Source: Reyranella sp. (GTDB lineage: Bacteria > Pseudomonadota > Alphaproteobacteria > Reyranellales > Reyranellaceae). From it: 64,000 nt of DNA. The position numbers and the translations under genes are program-made. The notes under the pieces are model-generated. The model was not told the origin of the DNA, did no database searches, and saw nothing but the letters and a program-made list of their open reading frames with translations. The first letter of the stretch is position 1, and each line of letters begins with the position of its first letter. The stretch covers positions 62,001-126,000 of the forward strand of contig NZ_JAFKJN010000021.1 of NCBI RefSeq assembly GCF_017305915.1, written 5' to 3'. This document shows, piece by piece, positions 7,756 through 18,744 of this stretch.

Positions 7756-10611
7756 ATGCGCCTGAAGCATCCCGACATGCGGCCGGCCGGCGCGCCGGTT
7801 CGTATCCGCTTCGACGGCGCCGAGATCGAGGCGCTGCCCGGCGAGACCGTCGCCGCCGCCCTGGCCGCCAACGACATCGTGACGGTGCGCCACACCCGCT
7901 CGGGTGCGCCGCGCGGGCCGTATTGCGGCATGGGCGCCTGCTTCGACTGTCTGGTCACGGTCAACGGCCGGCCCAGCCAGCGCGCCTGCCTGACCAAGAT
8001 CGTGCCCGGCATGGAGATACTGTCGGAGCCGGTTGCGGGCGCCTCCGATAGCGCCGACGCCGTCGCGGCCGAGGAAGTGGCGTGCGACGTGCTGGTGGTC
8101 GGCGCCGGGCCGGCCGGTCTGTCCGCAGCGCGCGACCTGGCGCTGACCGGCGCCAACGTCATCGTCGCCGACGAGCGGCCGCATGCCGGCGGCCAATACT
8201 TCAAGCCGCTGGCGCCCTCGCAGGTGGCCGAGCGCCAGCGGCTCGACCGCCAGTTCCGCCAGGGCTTCGCCTTGCATGAAGCGACCCTGCGCGCGGGCGC
8301 CCACATCCTGAACGACACCACGGTATGGGCTGCCTTCTCGCCGACCGAGGTCGCCGCCCTCGTCGGCGGCCGCTCGACCCTGTTCCGGCCCAAGCGCCTG
8401 GTCCTGGCGACCGGCGCCTACGAGCAGTCGCTGCCGGTGCCCGGCTGGACCCTGCCGGGCGTGATGACCGTCGGCGCGCTGCAGACCCTGGCGCGCTCCT
8501 ATCGCGTGGCGCCGGGCGGGCGCATCGTGATCGCCGGCAACGGGCCGCTCTGCCTGCAGACCGCGGCCGAGCTGATCGACGGCGGCGCCAACGTCGTGGC
8601 GGTGCTCGAATCGGCCCGCGCCCCGACCCTGTCCAGCCTGCCCGACATCCTGCGCGCCGGCTGGGCCGGGCCGCGGCTGCTGGTCCAGGGCGCGTCCCTG
8701 GTGTCACGGCTGAAGCCGCTGATCCACTGGCGCCGCCGCGTCACGCGCCTCCTGGGCGACGACCGCGTGCAGCGGGTCGAGGCGGCCGATCTCGGCATCG
8801 ACGCCGACATCGTGGCGCTGGGCTACGGCTTCACCTCGTCGAGCGAGCTGGCGCGTTCGTTGGGCTGCTCCCATCGCTTCGTCGCGCGCGGCAACGGCTC
8901 GATGGAGACGGTGACCGATGCCGACGGCCGCACCAGCGTGCCGGAGGTCTTCGCGATCGGCGACGGCGCGCGCTTCGGCGGCGCGCAGGCGGCGATGGCG
9001 GCCGGATCGATCGCGGCCGCGGCGGTGGCCGGCGACCTCGGGCTCGCGGCATCGCTGCCGAACCGCGCCCGGCGTCGGCTGGCGCGCGCCGAGCGGTTCC
9101 AGACCGCGCTGTGGAACCTCTTCGAGGCGGCGCCGCAGCAGGCCGGTGCGATCGACCATGCGACGCTCGTCTGTCGCTGCGAGGAGGTGAATGCGAGCGA
9201 TCTGCGGGCTTACGTGCGCGTCGGCTACAACACGCCGGCGGCGCTGAAGCGCGCGACCCGCGCCGGGATGGGCCGCTGCCAGGGCCGCTACTGCGCGCCG
9301 GTACTGGCGCGTATCTGCTCGGGCGACCCGGGCGAGTTCGACTTCTTCGCGCCCCGCCCGCCGATCAAGCCGGTGCCGATTCGCGCGCTGGCGGTCGAGC
9401 AGCCGGAGTGGCTCGGCCACACCGACTTCGTACCGCCGGACATGGCCCGGCCGCGCGACACTGGTACCCTGTCGCGCGAGACCGTCGATACCCTGGTGAT
9501 CGGCGGCGGCATCGCAGGCTCGTGCGTCGCCTACTGGCTGGCGCACGAAGGCATCGACACGCTGGTCGTCGAGCGCGACGACCTGAACCTGCAGGCCTCC
9601 GGTGCCAATGCCGGCAGCCTGCATGTCCAGCTGCTGGCGTTCGACTTCGTCGATGGCGCGCCGCCGGCCGGCAACCGCGCCGCCGACACGCTGCCGCTGG
9701 GGCCGGCCTCGGTGAAGCTATGGCAGGAAATCGAGCGCGACACCGGCGACAAGCTCGAGATCATGATCACCGGCGGCCTGATGCTGGGCGAGAGCGAGCG
9801 CGACATCGCGTTCCTCAAGGGCAAGATCGCGCTGGAGAAGAGCCGCGGCATCGAGGCCGAGCTGATCGACGGCAACGAGCTGCGCCGCCTGGAGCCGGCG
9901 ATCGGCGAGACGGCGATCGCCGCCGAATGGTGCCCGGGCGAGGGCAAGATCAATCCCCTGCGCGCCAGCTATGCGGTGGTCACCCGCGCCCAGGAGCTGG
10001 GCGCGCGCTTCCAGCGCGGCACCGACGTGGCCGCGATCGAGCGCGAGGGCAACGAGTGGAAGGTCACGACCAGCCGCGGCGAGATCCGTTGCCGCCGGAT
10101 CGTCAATGCCGCCGGGCCGTGGGCCGCCCAGGTGGCGAAGCTGGTCGGCGTCGACATCCCGGTGCGCGGCGCGCCGCTCCAGATGATCGTGACCGAGCCG
10201 ACGCCGCCGACGCTGACGCGGCTGGTCGCCTATGCCGGCCGGCATCTGACCCTGAAGCAGATGGCGTCGGGCGCCTTCATGATCGGCGGCGGCTGGACGG
10301 CAGGGCTGGACGAGAAGCACAAGCTGTCGCGGGCGCTCAGGGCCAGCATCGAGGGCAATCTCTGGATCGCGGCGCGCGCGGTGCCGGCGCTCAAGGACCT
10401 GCATGCGGTCCGCATCTGGGCCGGCATGAACGTCAACATCGACCGTGCGCCGATCCTGGGCGAGGTGCCCGGCCGGCCGGGCTTCTACAATTGCGTCAGC
10501 TCCAACGGCTTCACGCTGGCACCGGTGCTGTCAAAGCTCACCGCCGAGCTGATCGCCGGCCAGTCGACCAGTCTGCCGGTGGAGCCCTACTCGATCCGCC
10601 GGTTCGGCTGA
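7756..10611 (+). CDS. Triple-fusion oxidoreductase: 2Fe-2S domain + NAD(P)/FAD dehydrogenase + BFD-like domain + DAO flavoprotein
   Basis: A 951-residue protein joining parts that in opine oxidases (OoxA/OoxB), hydrogen cyanide synthases (HcnABC) and related amine dehydrogenases are separate subunits. Residues 14-90 are a ferredoxin-like domain with Cys57, Cys62, Cys65 and Cys78. Residues 110-450 are a disulfide-oxidoreductase-type FAD domain (VVGAGPAGLSAA at 114-125). Residues 470-515 are a BFD-like [2Fe-2S] domain with Cys473, Cys475, Cys508 and Cys513. Residues 575-945 are a DAO-type domain opening IGGGIAGSCVAYWL. It should oxidise a C-N bond at the C-terminal flavin and pass electrons through the Fe-S centres. 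The substrate may be an N-substituted amino acid or opine; this is inference. Confidence 0.88.
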   Translation: MRLKHPDMRPAGAPVRIRFDGAEIEALPGETVAAALAANDIVTVRHTRSGAPRGPYCGMGACFDCLVTVNGRPSQRACLTKIVPGMEILSEPVAGASDSADAVAAEEVACDVLVVGAGPAGLSAARDLALTGANVIVADERPHAGGQYFKPLAPSQVAERQRLDRQFRQGFALHEATLRAGAHILNDTTVWAAFSPTEVAALVGGRSTLFRPKRLVLATGAYEQSLPVPGWTLPGVMTVGALQTLARSYRVAPGGRIVIAGNGPLCLQTAAELIDGGANVVAVLESARAPTLSSLPDILRAGWAGPRLLVQGASLVSRLKPLIHWRRRVTRLLGDDRVQRVEAADLGIDADIVALGYGFTSSSELARSLGCSHRFVARGNGSMETVTDADGRTSVPEVFAIGDGARFGGAQAAMAAGSIAAAAVAGDLGLAASLPNRARRRLARAERFQTALWNLFEAAPQQAGAIDHATLVCRCEEVNASDLRAYVRVGYNTPAALKRATRAGMGRCQGRYCAPVLARICSGDPGEFDFFAPRPPIKPVPIRALAVEQPEWLGHTDFVPPDMARPRDTGTLSRETVDTLVIGGGIAGSCVAYWLAHEGIDTLVVERDDLNLQASGANAGSLHVQLLAFDFVDGAPPAGNRAADTLPLGPASVKLWQEIERDTGDKLEIMITGGLMLGESERDIAFLKGKIALEKSRGIEAELIDGNELRRLEPAIGETAIAAEWCPGEGKINPLRASYAVVTRAQELGARFQRGTDVAAIEREGNEWKVTTSRGEIRCRRIVNAAGPWAAQVAKLVGVDIPVRGAPLQMIVTEPTPPTLTRLVAYAGRHLTLKQMASGAFMIGGGWTAGLDEKHKLSRALRASIEGNLWIAARAVPALKDLHAVRIWAGMNVNIDRAPILGEVPGRPGFYNCVSSNGFTLAPVLSKLTAELIAGQSTSLPVEPYSIRRFG

Positions 10612-10791
10612 GGTGACGCCCGCGCGCGACGTCTACGAGGCGGGCGCCCGTCTCTATGCGTACCTCGCCATGCCGGTCGCGGCGCCGGCCGGCGCTGGCC
10701 AGCCTCCGGTTTCTGGACGACAGTCGGGAACGGCCCGGGCTGAGGCACGCTATTCGCATCTGGGCCGGTCGACGATCCGGAGGTGCGGTTC

Positions 10792-11463
10792 ATGGAGCGG
10801 TCAAACCTGTCGGCCCGCGAGCTCTACGAGGCGCTCAAGGCCAACCCGACGCGCGCCCGCTTCGGCTTCGGCCGCAAGCCGGCGCTGGTCAACGTCGACC
10901 TCCAGAACGCCTATACCCGGCCGGAGGAGTTCGGCACCGCCTACGAAACCGACCCGCGCCAGATCGCCTACGTGAATGCGCTCGCCCGGCTGTTCCGCAC
11001 CCATCGCTGCCCGGTGGTCTGGACCTACGTGTCCTATCTCGAGTCGGGCGAGGATTGCGGCGTCTGGGGCACCCGGACGAACACGCCCGATTCGCTGCAG
11101 AACATCAAGGCCAACTCGCGCCGCGCCGCGATCGACGATCGTTGCGAGATCGAGCCGGGCGACATCGTGATCAACAAGCGAATGGCTTCCGCTTTCTTCG
11201 AAACAAATCTTTCGTCGCTTTTTACATTCCACCGGATCGATACAGTCGTGGTGACCGGCGGCTCGACCTCGGGTTGCGTGCGCGCGACGGCGCTCGACAG
11301 CCTGTCGCGCAGCTACCGCACCGTCGTGCCGGAGGAGTGCGTGGCCGACAAGCATGAAAGCCCGCACTACGCCAACCTCTACGATATGGCGCTGAAATAC
11401 GCCGATGTCCTGCCGGTGGCCGAGGTGCTGGCCTTCATGGAGCAGTACCAGCCCGCGAACTAG
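10792..11463 (+). CDS. Isochorismatase-family cysteine hydrolase
   Basis: A 223-residue member of the isochorismatase/N-carbamoylsarcosine amidase fold. The catalytic triad is visible: Asp in LVNVDLQNAYT (about residue 36), Lys in VINKRMASAFF (about 129) and the nucleophilic Cys in GGSTSGCVRATA (about 162). The ATG at 10792 is preferred because ccggagg at 10777-10783 sits about eight bases upstream; a GTG at 10783 would overlap that ribosome site. It converges with the dihydropyrimidinase gene, with one base between stop codons. An amidohydrolase acting on N-carbamoyl compounds would fit beside a hydantoinase, but that link is inference. Confidence 0.88.
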   Translation: MERSNLSARELYEALKANPTRARFGFGRKPALVNVDLQNAYTRPEEFGTAYETDPRQIAYVNALARLFRTHRCPVVWTYVSYLESGEDCGVWGTRTNTPDSLQNIKANSRRAAIDDRCEIEPGDIVINKRMASAFFETNLSSLFTFHRIDTVVVTGGSTSGCVRATALDSLSRSYRTVVPEECVADKHESPHYANLYDMALKYADVLPVAEVLAFMEQYQPAN

Positions 11464-11464
11464 C

Positions 11465-12910
11465 TCAACTGAAGATCGAGGGATCGATCAGCGGCTTGCC
11501 GCGCGGGCGGGCGGCCTCGGGTCGGTCGCACTTCTGGAACAGGCCGCGGCCGGCGGAGCCGCTCATCCTGGCCTCCTCCATCACCACCTCGCCGCGCGAC
11601 AGGGTCATCACCGGATAGCCGGTCAGCTCGCGGCCCTCGTAGGGCGTGTAGTCGCAATTGTGGTGCAGGATGGAGTTGGTGAGGCTGACCTTGCGCTTGG
11701 GATCCCACAGCACGATGTCGGCGTCGGCGCCGACCGCGATGGTGCCCTTGCGCGGATGCAGGCCGTAGATCTTCGCCGCGTTGGTCGAGCTCAGGGCCAC
11801 GAACTGCTGCAGGGTGATGCGACCCGTGTTGACGCCCTCGGAGAACAGCAGGGGCAGGCGGGTCTCGACGCCGGGCACGCCGTTGGGGATCTTGCGGAAG
11901 CTCTGGGCGGCGCCGGGCAGCTTCTTGCCGCGCGGGTCGTCGTACTTGAAGGCAGCATGGTCGGACGACAGCACATGGAAAGTGTCGGCGCTGAGGCCGG
12001 TCCAGATGTGCTCCTGGTTGTCCGCGGCCCGGGGCGGCGGCGAGCAGACGCACTTGGCGCCCTCGTCGCCCGGCTTGTCGAAGTCCTCCTCGCTCAGGAA
12101 CAGGTATTGCGGGCAGGTCTCGCCGTAGACCTTGAGCCCGCGCGCCTGCGCCCGCTGGATCTCGTGCATCGCCTCCTTGGCCGAGACATGGACCAGCAGC
12201 ATCGGCACGTCGAGCAGCTCGGCCAGCGAGATCGCCCGGTGCGTCGCCTCGCGCTCGACCACGAAGGGCCGCGAGGCGGCGTGGAACTTGGCCGCCGTCA
12301 TGCCCTTCCATTCCAGCCGCTCGGTCAGCCAGCCGATGCAGTCGGAATTCTCGGCATGGATCATCAGCATCGCCTGCTCGCGGCGGGCGGCGGCGAGCGC
12401 GTCGAGCATCTCGCGGTCGCTGAGCTTCACGTCGTCGTAGGTCATGTAGACCTTGAACGAGGTGTAGCCGTCGGCGACCAGGGCGGGGAAATCCTGGCCC
12501 ATGATCTTCTCGCTGGGGTCGCTCAGGATCACATGGAAGGCGTAGTCGATCAGGCTCTTGTTCTCGGCGCGCCGGTGATACTTGTTGACCGCATCGCGCA
12601 GGGACTGGCCCTTGTTCTGGTAGGCGAAGGGAATGATGGTGGTGGTGCCGCCGGCCGCGGCGGCCCGGCTGCCGCTCTCGAAATCGTCGCAGAACACCGA
12701 GCCGTCGGCGGTGTCCTGGTCGAAATGGACATGGGCGTCGATGCCGCCCGGGACGGCGATCAGGCCGGTCGCGTCGATCTCCTCCCTGCCCCTGTCCAGC
12801 CGCTCGCCGAGGGCCACGACCCGGCCGCCGGTGATGCCGATATCGCCCTTCACGACATCTGCGGCCGTGGCGATGGTGGTGTTGCGAATGACGAGGTCGT
12901 AGTCGGCCAT
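11465..12910 (-). CDS. hydA: Dihydropyrimidinase / D-hydantoinase
   Basis: A 481-residue cyclic amidohydrolase that opens dihydrouracil, dihydrothymine or hydantoin rings using two metal ions. Family motifs in order: GGIDAHVHFDQD (metal-binding His pair), SFKVYMTYD with the Lys expected to be carboxylated, MIHAENSD, and SSDHAAFKYDD with the metal Asp. The NGVPGVETRLPLLFSEG segment is typical of dihydropyrimidinases. The start at 12910 (MADYDLVIRN) follows a cgggagg ribosome site; upstream readings lack homologous sequence. It is divergent from the nucleoside operon, which releases pyrimidine bases, so a role in pyrimidine ring breakdown is plausible. Confidence 0.93.
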   Translation of the reverse strand: MADYDLVIRNTTIATAADVVKGDIGITGGRVVALGERLDRGREEIDATGLIAVPGGIDAHVHFDQDTADGSVFCDDFESGSRAAAAGGTTTIIPFAYQNKGQSLRDAVNKYHRRAENKSLIDYAFHVILSDPSEKIMGQDFPALVADGYTSFKVYMTYDDVKLSDREMLDALAAARREQAMLMIHAENSDCIGWLTERLEWKGMTAAKFHAASRPFVVEREATHRAISLAELLDVPMLLVHVSAKEAMHEIQRAQARGLKVYGETCPQYLFLSEEDFDKPGDEGAKCVCSPPPRAADNQEHIWTGLSADTFHVLSSDHAAFKYDDPRGKKLPGAAQSFRKIPNGVPGVETRLPLLFSEGVNTGRITLQQFVALSSTNAAKIYGLHPRKGTIAVGADADIVLWDPKRKVSLTNSILHHNCDYTPYEGRELTGYPVMTLSRGEVVMEEARMSGSAGRGLFQKCDRPEAARPRGKPLIDPSIFS

Positions 12911-13014
12911 GGTTCCTCCCGGGCCGGCGGCTGCAAGGCGCGTGCCGGTCCTACGATGGCTAGACCGGCAGGCCGGGCCGGTCCACACTTGGCGCAACAA
13001 CCAAAGGGGGCCTC

Positions 13015-14003
13015 ATGAAAGGGTTGCTGGTTTCGCTGATCGCGCTGGTCGCCATGGGCTCCATTGCCCAGGCGCAGACTACCCTCAAGCCGGCGATCGT
13101 CTATGCCAATGGCGGCAAGTTCGACAAATCCTTCAACGAGGGCGTCTCCAACGGCGCAAAGAAGTTCACCGACGAGATCAAGATCGCCGTCGTCGACTTC
13201 GAGCCCAGCAACGAGACCCAGTTCGAGCAGGCCTTGCGCCGCTTCGCCCAGCGCGGCAACGACCCGATCATCGCCGTGGGCTTCTCCCAGGCCGTCGCCC
13301 TGGAGAAGGTCGGCAAGGAGTTCCCCAACACCCATTTCACCATCATCGATTCGGTGGTGAAGCTGCCCAACGTACAGTCGGTGGTGTTCAAGGAGCATGA
13401 AGGCTCGTTCCTGGTCGGCGTGCTGGCGGCGCTGGCCTCCAAGAGCGGCAAGATCGGCTTCGTCGGCGGCATGGACATCCCGCTGATCCGCCGCTTCCAG
13501 TGCGGCTACGAGCAGGGCGTGAAGTACGCCAACCCCTCGGCCGAGGTGATCGCCAACATGACCGGCACCACGCCCGCCGCCTGGAACGATCCTGGCCGTG
13601 GCGCCGAGCTTGCCAAGGGGCAATTCGACCGCGGCGTCGACGTGGTCTATGCCGCCGCCGGCAACACCGGCACCGGCGTGCTGCAGGCCGCCAAGGATCG
13701 TGGCAAGCTCGCGATCGGCGTCGATTCCAACCAGAACTACTTGCATCCCGGCACGATGCTGACCTCGATGATCAAGCGGGTCGATGTCGCCGCCTACAAC
13801 AGCTTCAAGGCGATGCAGGGCGGCTCCTGGCGCGGCGACGTCTCGGTGCTGGGCCTCAAGGAAGGCGGCGTCGACTGGGCGTACGACCAGTACAACGAGA
13901 AGCTGGTCCCGCCCGAGATGAAGGCCAAGGTCGAGGCGGCCAAGGCCGATATCATCGCCGGCAAGATCACCGTCCACGACTACATGAGCAACAACGCCTG
14001 CAA

Positions 14004-14007
<4 letters not shown>
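13015..14007 (+). CDS. BMP-family nucleoside-binding protein of an ABC transporter
   Basis: A 330-residue periplasmic binding protein with a clear signal peptide (MKGLLVSLIALVAMGSIAQA, cut before QT). No lipobox cysteine is present, so it should be a soluble periplasmic protein. The mature part is of the BMP/PnrA/Med type: IVYANGGKFDKSFNEG, a GFSQAVALEKVGKEFP segment, and KIGFVGGMDIPLIRRFQCGYEQG. This family binds purine and pyrimidine nucleosides. It is the first gene of a ten-gene operon, and its stop overlaps the ATPase start. The downstream nucleoside catabolic genes strongly support the ligand class. Confidence 0.93.
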
Positions 14008-15541
<1,534 letters not shown>

Positions 15542-15545
<4 letters not shown>

Positions 15546-16612
15546 GGAACCCGCGGCGCCCGTTGCCCGCCTGGGCCGACATCGTCCTGCTGCCGCTGAT
15601 CAACATCGCGCTCGCCTTCGTGACCGTCAGCATCATCGTGCGGATCAACGGCGTCGATCCGTTCCATGCGCTCCGTCTTCTGGTCGTGGGCGCGCTCGGC
15701 TCGCCGGAATCGATCGGTTACACGCTCTACTACGCCACCAATTTCATCTTCACCGGGCTGGCGGTGGCGGTGGCGTTCCATGGCGGGCTGTTCAACATCG
15801 GCGGCGAGGGGCAGGCCTATATCGGCGGCTTGGGCTGTGGCCTGGCCATCCTCGCGCTCGACCGGTACCTGCCGGCCTGGGCGATGATCCCGATCGCCAT
15901 CCTCGCCGCGGCGCTGTTCGGCGCGGCCTGGGCGGCGGTGCCGGCCTGGCTGCAGGCCTGGCGCGGCAGCCACATCGTCATCACCACCATCATGTTCAAC
16001 TTCGTCGCCGCGGCGCTGATGGTCTACCTGATGGTGAACGTGCTGATCGCGCCGGGCTCGATGACGCCGCAGAGCCGCAACTTCGAGCCGTCGTCCTTCC
16101 TGCCGGCGATGCAGGGCAATGCGCTCAACCTGTCGCTCGGGCTGGCGCTCGTCTGCTGCCTTGCGGTCTGGATCTTCCTGTGGCGCACGCCGTGGGGTTA
16201 TGCGCTGCGCACCATGGGGCACAATCCCGAGGCGGCGGTCTATGCCGGCACCGACCTGCGCCGCATGACCATGGTGGCGATGGGCATCAGCGGCGGGCTG
16301 GCGGGCTTCGTCGGCGTCAACGAGCTGATGGGCGTGCATCATCGCATCGTGCTCGACTTCCCGGCCGGCTACGGTTTCGCCGGCATCGCGGTTGCCCTGA
16401 TGGGGCGCAACCATCCGCTCGGCATCGCGCTGGCCGCGCTGCTGTTCGGCATCCTGCAGCAGGGCGGGGCGGAGCTCGCCTTCGAGATCCCGACCATCAC
16501 CCGCGAGATGGTGGTGGTGATCCAGGGCCTGGTGATCCTGTTCTCCGGCGCCCTGGTGCAGCTGCCGCGGCCGTGGCTGCAGATGCTGTTCGCGTTGCGG
16601 CGCCCCTCATGA
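15542..16612 (+). CDS. Nucleoside ABC transporter permease 1
   Basis: A 356-residue inner-membrane protein with eight to ten hydrophobic segments, matching the YufP/NupP permease paired with BMP binding proteins. A recognisable string is FHGGLFNIGGEGQAYIGGL (about residues 78-96), shared by the BPD_transp_2 family, and GYALRTMGHNPEAAVYAG. The GTG start at 15542 overlaps the ATPase stop (GTGA). Confidence 0.9.
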
Positions 16613-16622
16613 GGCGGGCGTG

Positions 16623-17546
16623 ATGGACGATCCGTTCGCGCTCCTGTTCCCCACCGCCGCCGCGACCTTGCGCGTGGCGACACCGTTGATCCTCGCCGCG
16701 ATGGGCGGGCTGTTCTCCGAGCGCAGCGGCATCATCGATGTCGGGCTCGAGGGCAAGATGCTGATGGCGGCCTTCTTCGCCGCCGCCGTCGCCGCGGTCA
16801 CCCATTCGGCGTGGTGGGGCGTCGCCGCCGCGATCGCTGCGGCCGAGGTGATGGCGCTGCTGCACGGCCTCGCCTGCATCACCTATCGCGGCAACCAGGT
16901 GGTGAGCGGTGTCGCCATCAACATCATCGCCGCCGGCCTCACCATCGTCTGGGGCAATGCCTGGTTCCAGCGCGGCGGCCAGACGCCGGCGCTCGACGCC
17001 AGGAGCGAGCGCCTGCTGCCGCTGTTCTTCCCCAACGCCGGCGACAACATCCTGGTCTATGCCGCGCTGCTCTCCGTGCCGCTGACCTGGTGGATCGTCA
17101 GCCGCACCCGCTTCGGCCTGCGGCTGCGCGCGGTCGGCGAGGTGCCGCTGGCGGTCGACACCGCCGGCATCTCGGTGCCCTGGCTGCGCTACCGCGCGGT
17201 GCTGATCTGCGGCCTGTTCACGGGGTTGGCCGGCGCCTACATCGCGATCGCCCAGAATGCCGGCTTCAGCCGCGACATGACGGCGGGGCAGGGCTTCATC
17301 GCGCTGGCGGCGGTGATCTTCGGCAAGTGGCGGCCGTTCCCGGCATTAGGCGCCTGCCTGATGTTCGGCCTGCTCGATGCCGTGGCGATCCGCCTGCAGG
17401 GGGTGCGCGTGCCGGGTGTCGGCGAAGTGCCGGTGCAGCTGATCCAGGCTTTGCCGTATCTTCTCACGGTGTTCCTGCTGGCCGGCTTCATCGGCCGCGC
17501 CGTGGCGCCCAAGGCGATCGGCCAGCCCTACGAGAAGGAGCATTGA
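16623..17546 (+). CDS. Nucleoside ABC transporter permease 2
   Basis: A 307-residue permease of the YufQ/NupQ type, with the family string LFSERSGIIDVGLEGKMLM near residue 30 and a conserved GQGFIALAAVIFGKW segment near residue 220. The ATG at 16623 is chosen because the aggcgggcg ribosome site lies about five bases upstream; a GTG at 16620 would also work. It forms the second half of the membrane channel with permease 1. The cytidine deaminase gene starts one base after its stop. Confidence 0.9.
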   Translation: MDDPFALLFPTAAATLRVATPLILAAMGGLFSERSGIIDVGLEGKMLMAAFFAAAVAAVTHSAWWGVAAAIAAAEVMALLHGLACITYRGNQVVSGVAINIIAAGLTIVWGNAWFQRGGQTPALDARSERLLPLFFPNAGDNILVYAALLSVPLTWWIVSRTRFGLRLRAVGEVPLAVDTAGISVPWLRYRAVLICGLFTGLAGAYIAIAQNAGFSRDMTAGQGFIALAAVIFGKWRPFPALGACLMFGLLDAVAIRLQGVRVPGVGEVPVQLIQALPYLLTVFLLAGFIGRAVAPKAIGQPYEKEH

Positions 17547-17547
17547 G

Positions 17548-17937
17548 ATGGACGACCTCGTGCGGCTCGCCCGCACCATGATGGTGCGTGCCTATGCGCC
17601 CTACTCGAAGTTCCATGTCGGCGCCGCGGTGCGCGACGAGGACGGCGGCATCCACGGCGGCTGCAATGTCGAGAACGCCGCCTACCCGCAGGGCCTTTGC
17701 GCCGAGGCGGTGGCCATCGCCGCCCTCGTCGCGGCCGGGAAACGCCGCGTCCTGGAATGCGCCGTGATCGGCCCCGGTCCCGAGGTCGTCACGCCCTGCG
17801 GCGGCTGCCGACAGAAGCTGCGCGAGTTCGCCGACGACGACCTCAGGATTCATCTCTGCGGCCCCGACGGCGTGCATCGCACCGTCACGCTCGGCACGCT
17901 GCTGCCGATGTCCTTCGGCCCGCACCATCTCGCATGA
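17548..17937 (+). CDS. cdd: Cytidine deaminase
   Basis: A 129-residue homotetramer-type cytidine deaminase, converting cytidine and deoxycytidine to uridine and deoxyuridine. The zinc ligands and catalytic Glu are in place: Cys51-Ala-Glu53 (GLCAEAVAI) and Cys84-Gly-Gly-Cys87 (PCGGCRQK). The N-terminal APYSKFHVGAAV and NVENAAYP segments bind the nucleoside. Its stop overlaps the next start (ATGA at 17934-17937). In this operon it feeds imported cytidine toward the phosphorylase. Confidence 0.96.
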   Translation: MDDLVRLARTMMVRAYAPYSKFHVGAAVRDEDGGIHGGCNVENAAYPQGLCAEAVAIAALVAAGKRRVLECAVIGPGPEVVTPCGGCRQKLREFADDDLRIHLCGPDGVHRTVTLGTLLPMSFGPHHLA

Positions 17938-18740
17938 GCCCCCCTCGGATGAACCCGGTCGACGCCATCGCTGCCCGAGCGCCGGGCTTCAGACCCCGGG
18001 TCGCGGTCGTGCTCGGCACCGGCCTCGGCAGCTTCGCCGACGAGGTCGAGCCGGTGGCCGACATCCCCTATGCCGAGCTGCCGGGCTTCCCTCAGCCGAC
18101 GGTGCGCGGCCATGCCGGCCAACTGCGGCTCGGCAAGGTCGGGGCGCTGCCGGTCGCCGTGCTGCGCGGCCGCACCCACTACTACGAGTTCGGCAAGGCC
18201 GACGGCATGCGGCTGCCCGTCGAGACCATGGCCGCGCTGGGCTGCGAGACGCTGGTGCTGACCAACGCCGCCGGCAGCCTGCGGATGGACATGCCGCCCG
18301 GCGCGCTGATGGGCATCGCCGACCACATCAACTTCACCGGCGTCAACCCCTTGTTCGGCCATCCCAACCGCCGCTTCGTCGACATGGTGGATGCCTACGA
18401 CCCGGCGCTGCTGCAGCAGCTCGCAGCGGCGGCGAAGGCGCTCGGCATTACCCTGCACACCGGCGTGTATATCTGGTTCAACGGCCCGAGCTTCGAGACG
18501 CCGGCCGAGATCCGCGCCGCCCGCACGCTGGGCGCCGACGCCGTCGGCATGTCGACCGCGCCCGAGACCATCGTGGCCCGCCATGCCGGGATGAAAGTCG
18601 CCGGCGTCTCGGTGATGACCAACTACGCCGCCGGCATGGTGCCGGGCGGCATCGGCCACGAGCAGACGATCACCACGGCCAATTCAGCCTCGGCGGACTT
18701 GAGCCGGCTGTTGCGGCGCTTCCTCGAAGGCTACTCTTGA
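17934..18740 (+). CDS. punA: Purine nucleoside phosphorylase (trimeric type)
   Basis: A 268-residue class II purine nucleoside phosphorylase, cleaving purine nucleosides with phosphate to base and ribose 1-phosphate. Family motifs are VAVVLGTGLGSFAD near residue 25, GHAGQLRLG, RTHYYEFGKADG with the phosphate-site His, TNAAGSLR and GPSFETPAEIRAAR. An ATG at 17949 is a possible alternative start, but 17934 gives the four-base overlap seen throughout this operon. Substrate preference (guanosine/inosine or xanthosine) is not settled by sequence here. Confidence 0.94.
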   Translation: MSPPRMNPVDAIAARAPGFRPRVAVVLGTGLGSFADEVEPVADIPYAELPGFPQPTVRGHAGQLRLGKVGALPVAVLRGRTHYYEFGKADGMRLPVETMAALGCETLVLTNAAGSLRMDMPPGALMGIADHINFTGVNPLFGHPNRRFVDMVDAYDPALLQQLAAAAKALGITLHTGVYIWFNGPSFETPAEIRAARTLGADAVGMSTAPETIVARHAGMKVAGVSVMTNYAAGMVPGGIGHEQTITTANSASADLSRLLRRFLEGYS

Positions 18741-18744
18741 GCGC

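Noticed and set aside
13500..14003. N-terminal extension of the nucleoside ATPase
   Set aside because: This stretch is an out-of-frame reading of the binding-protein gene; the GTG at 14004 gives the family N terminus and a GTGA overlap.
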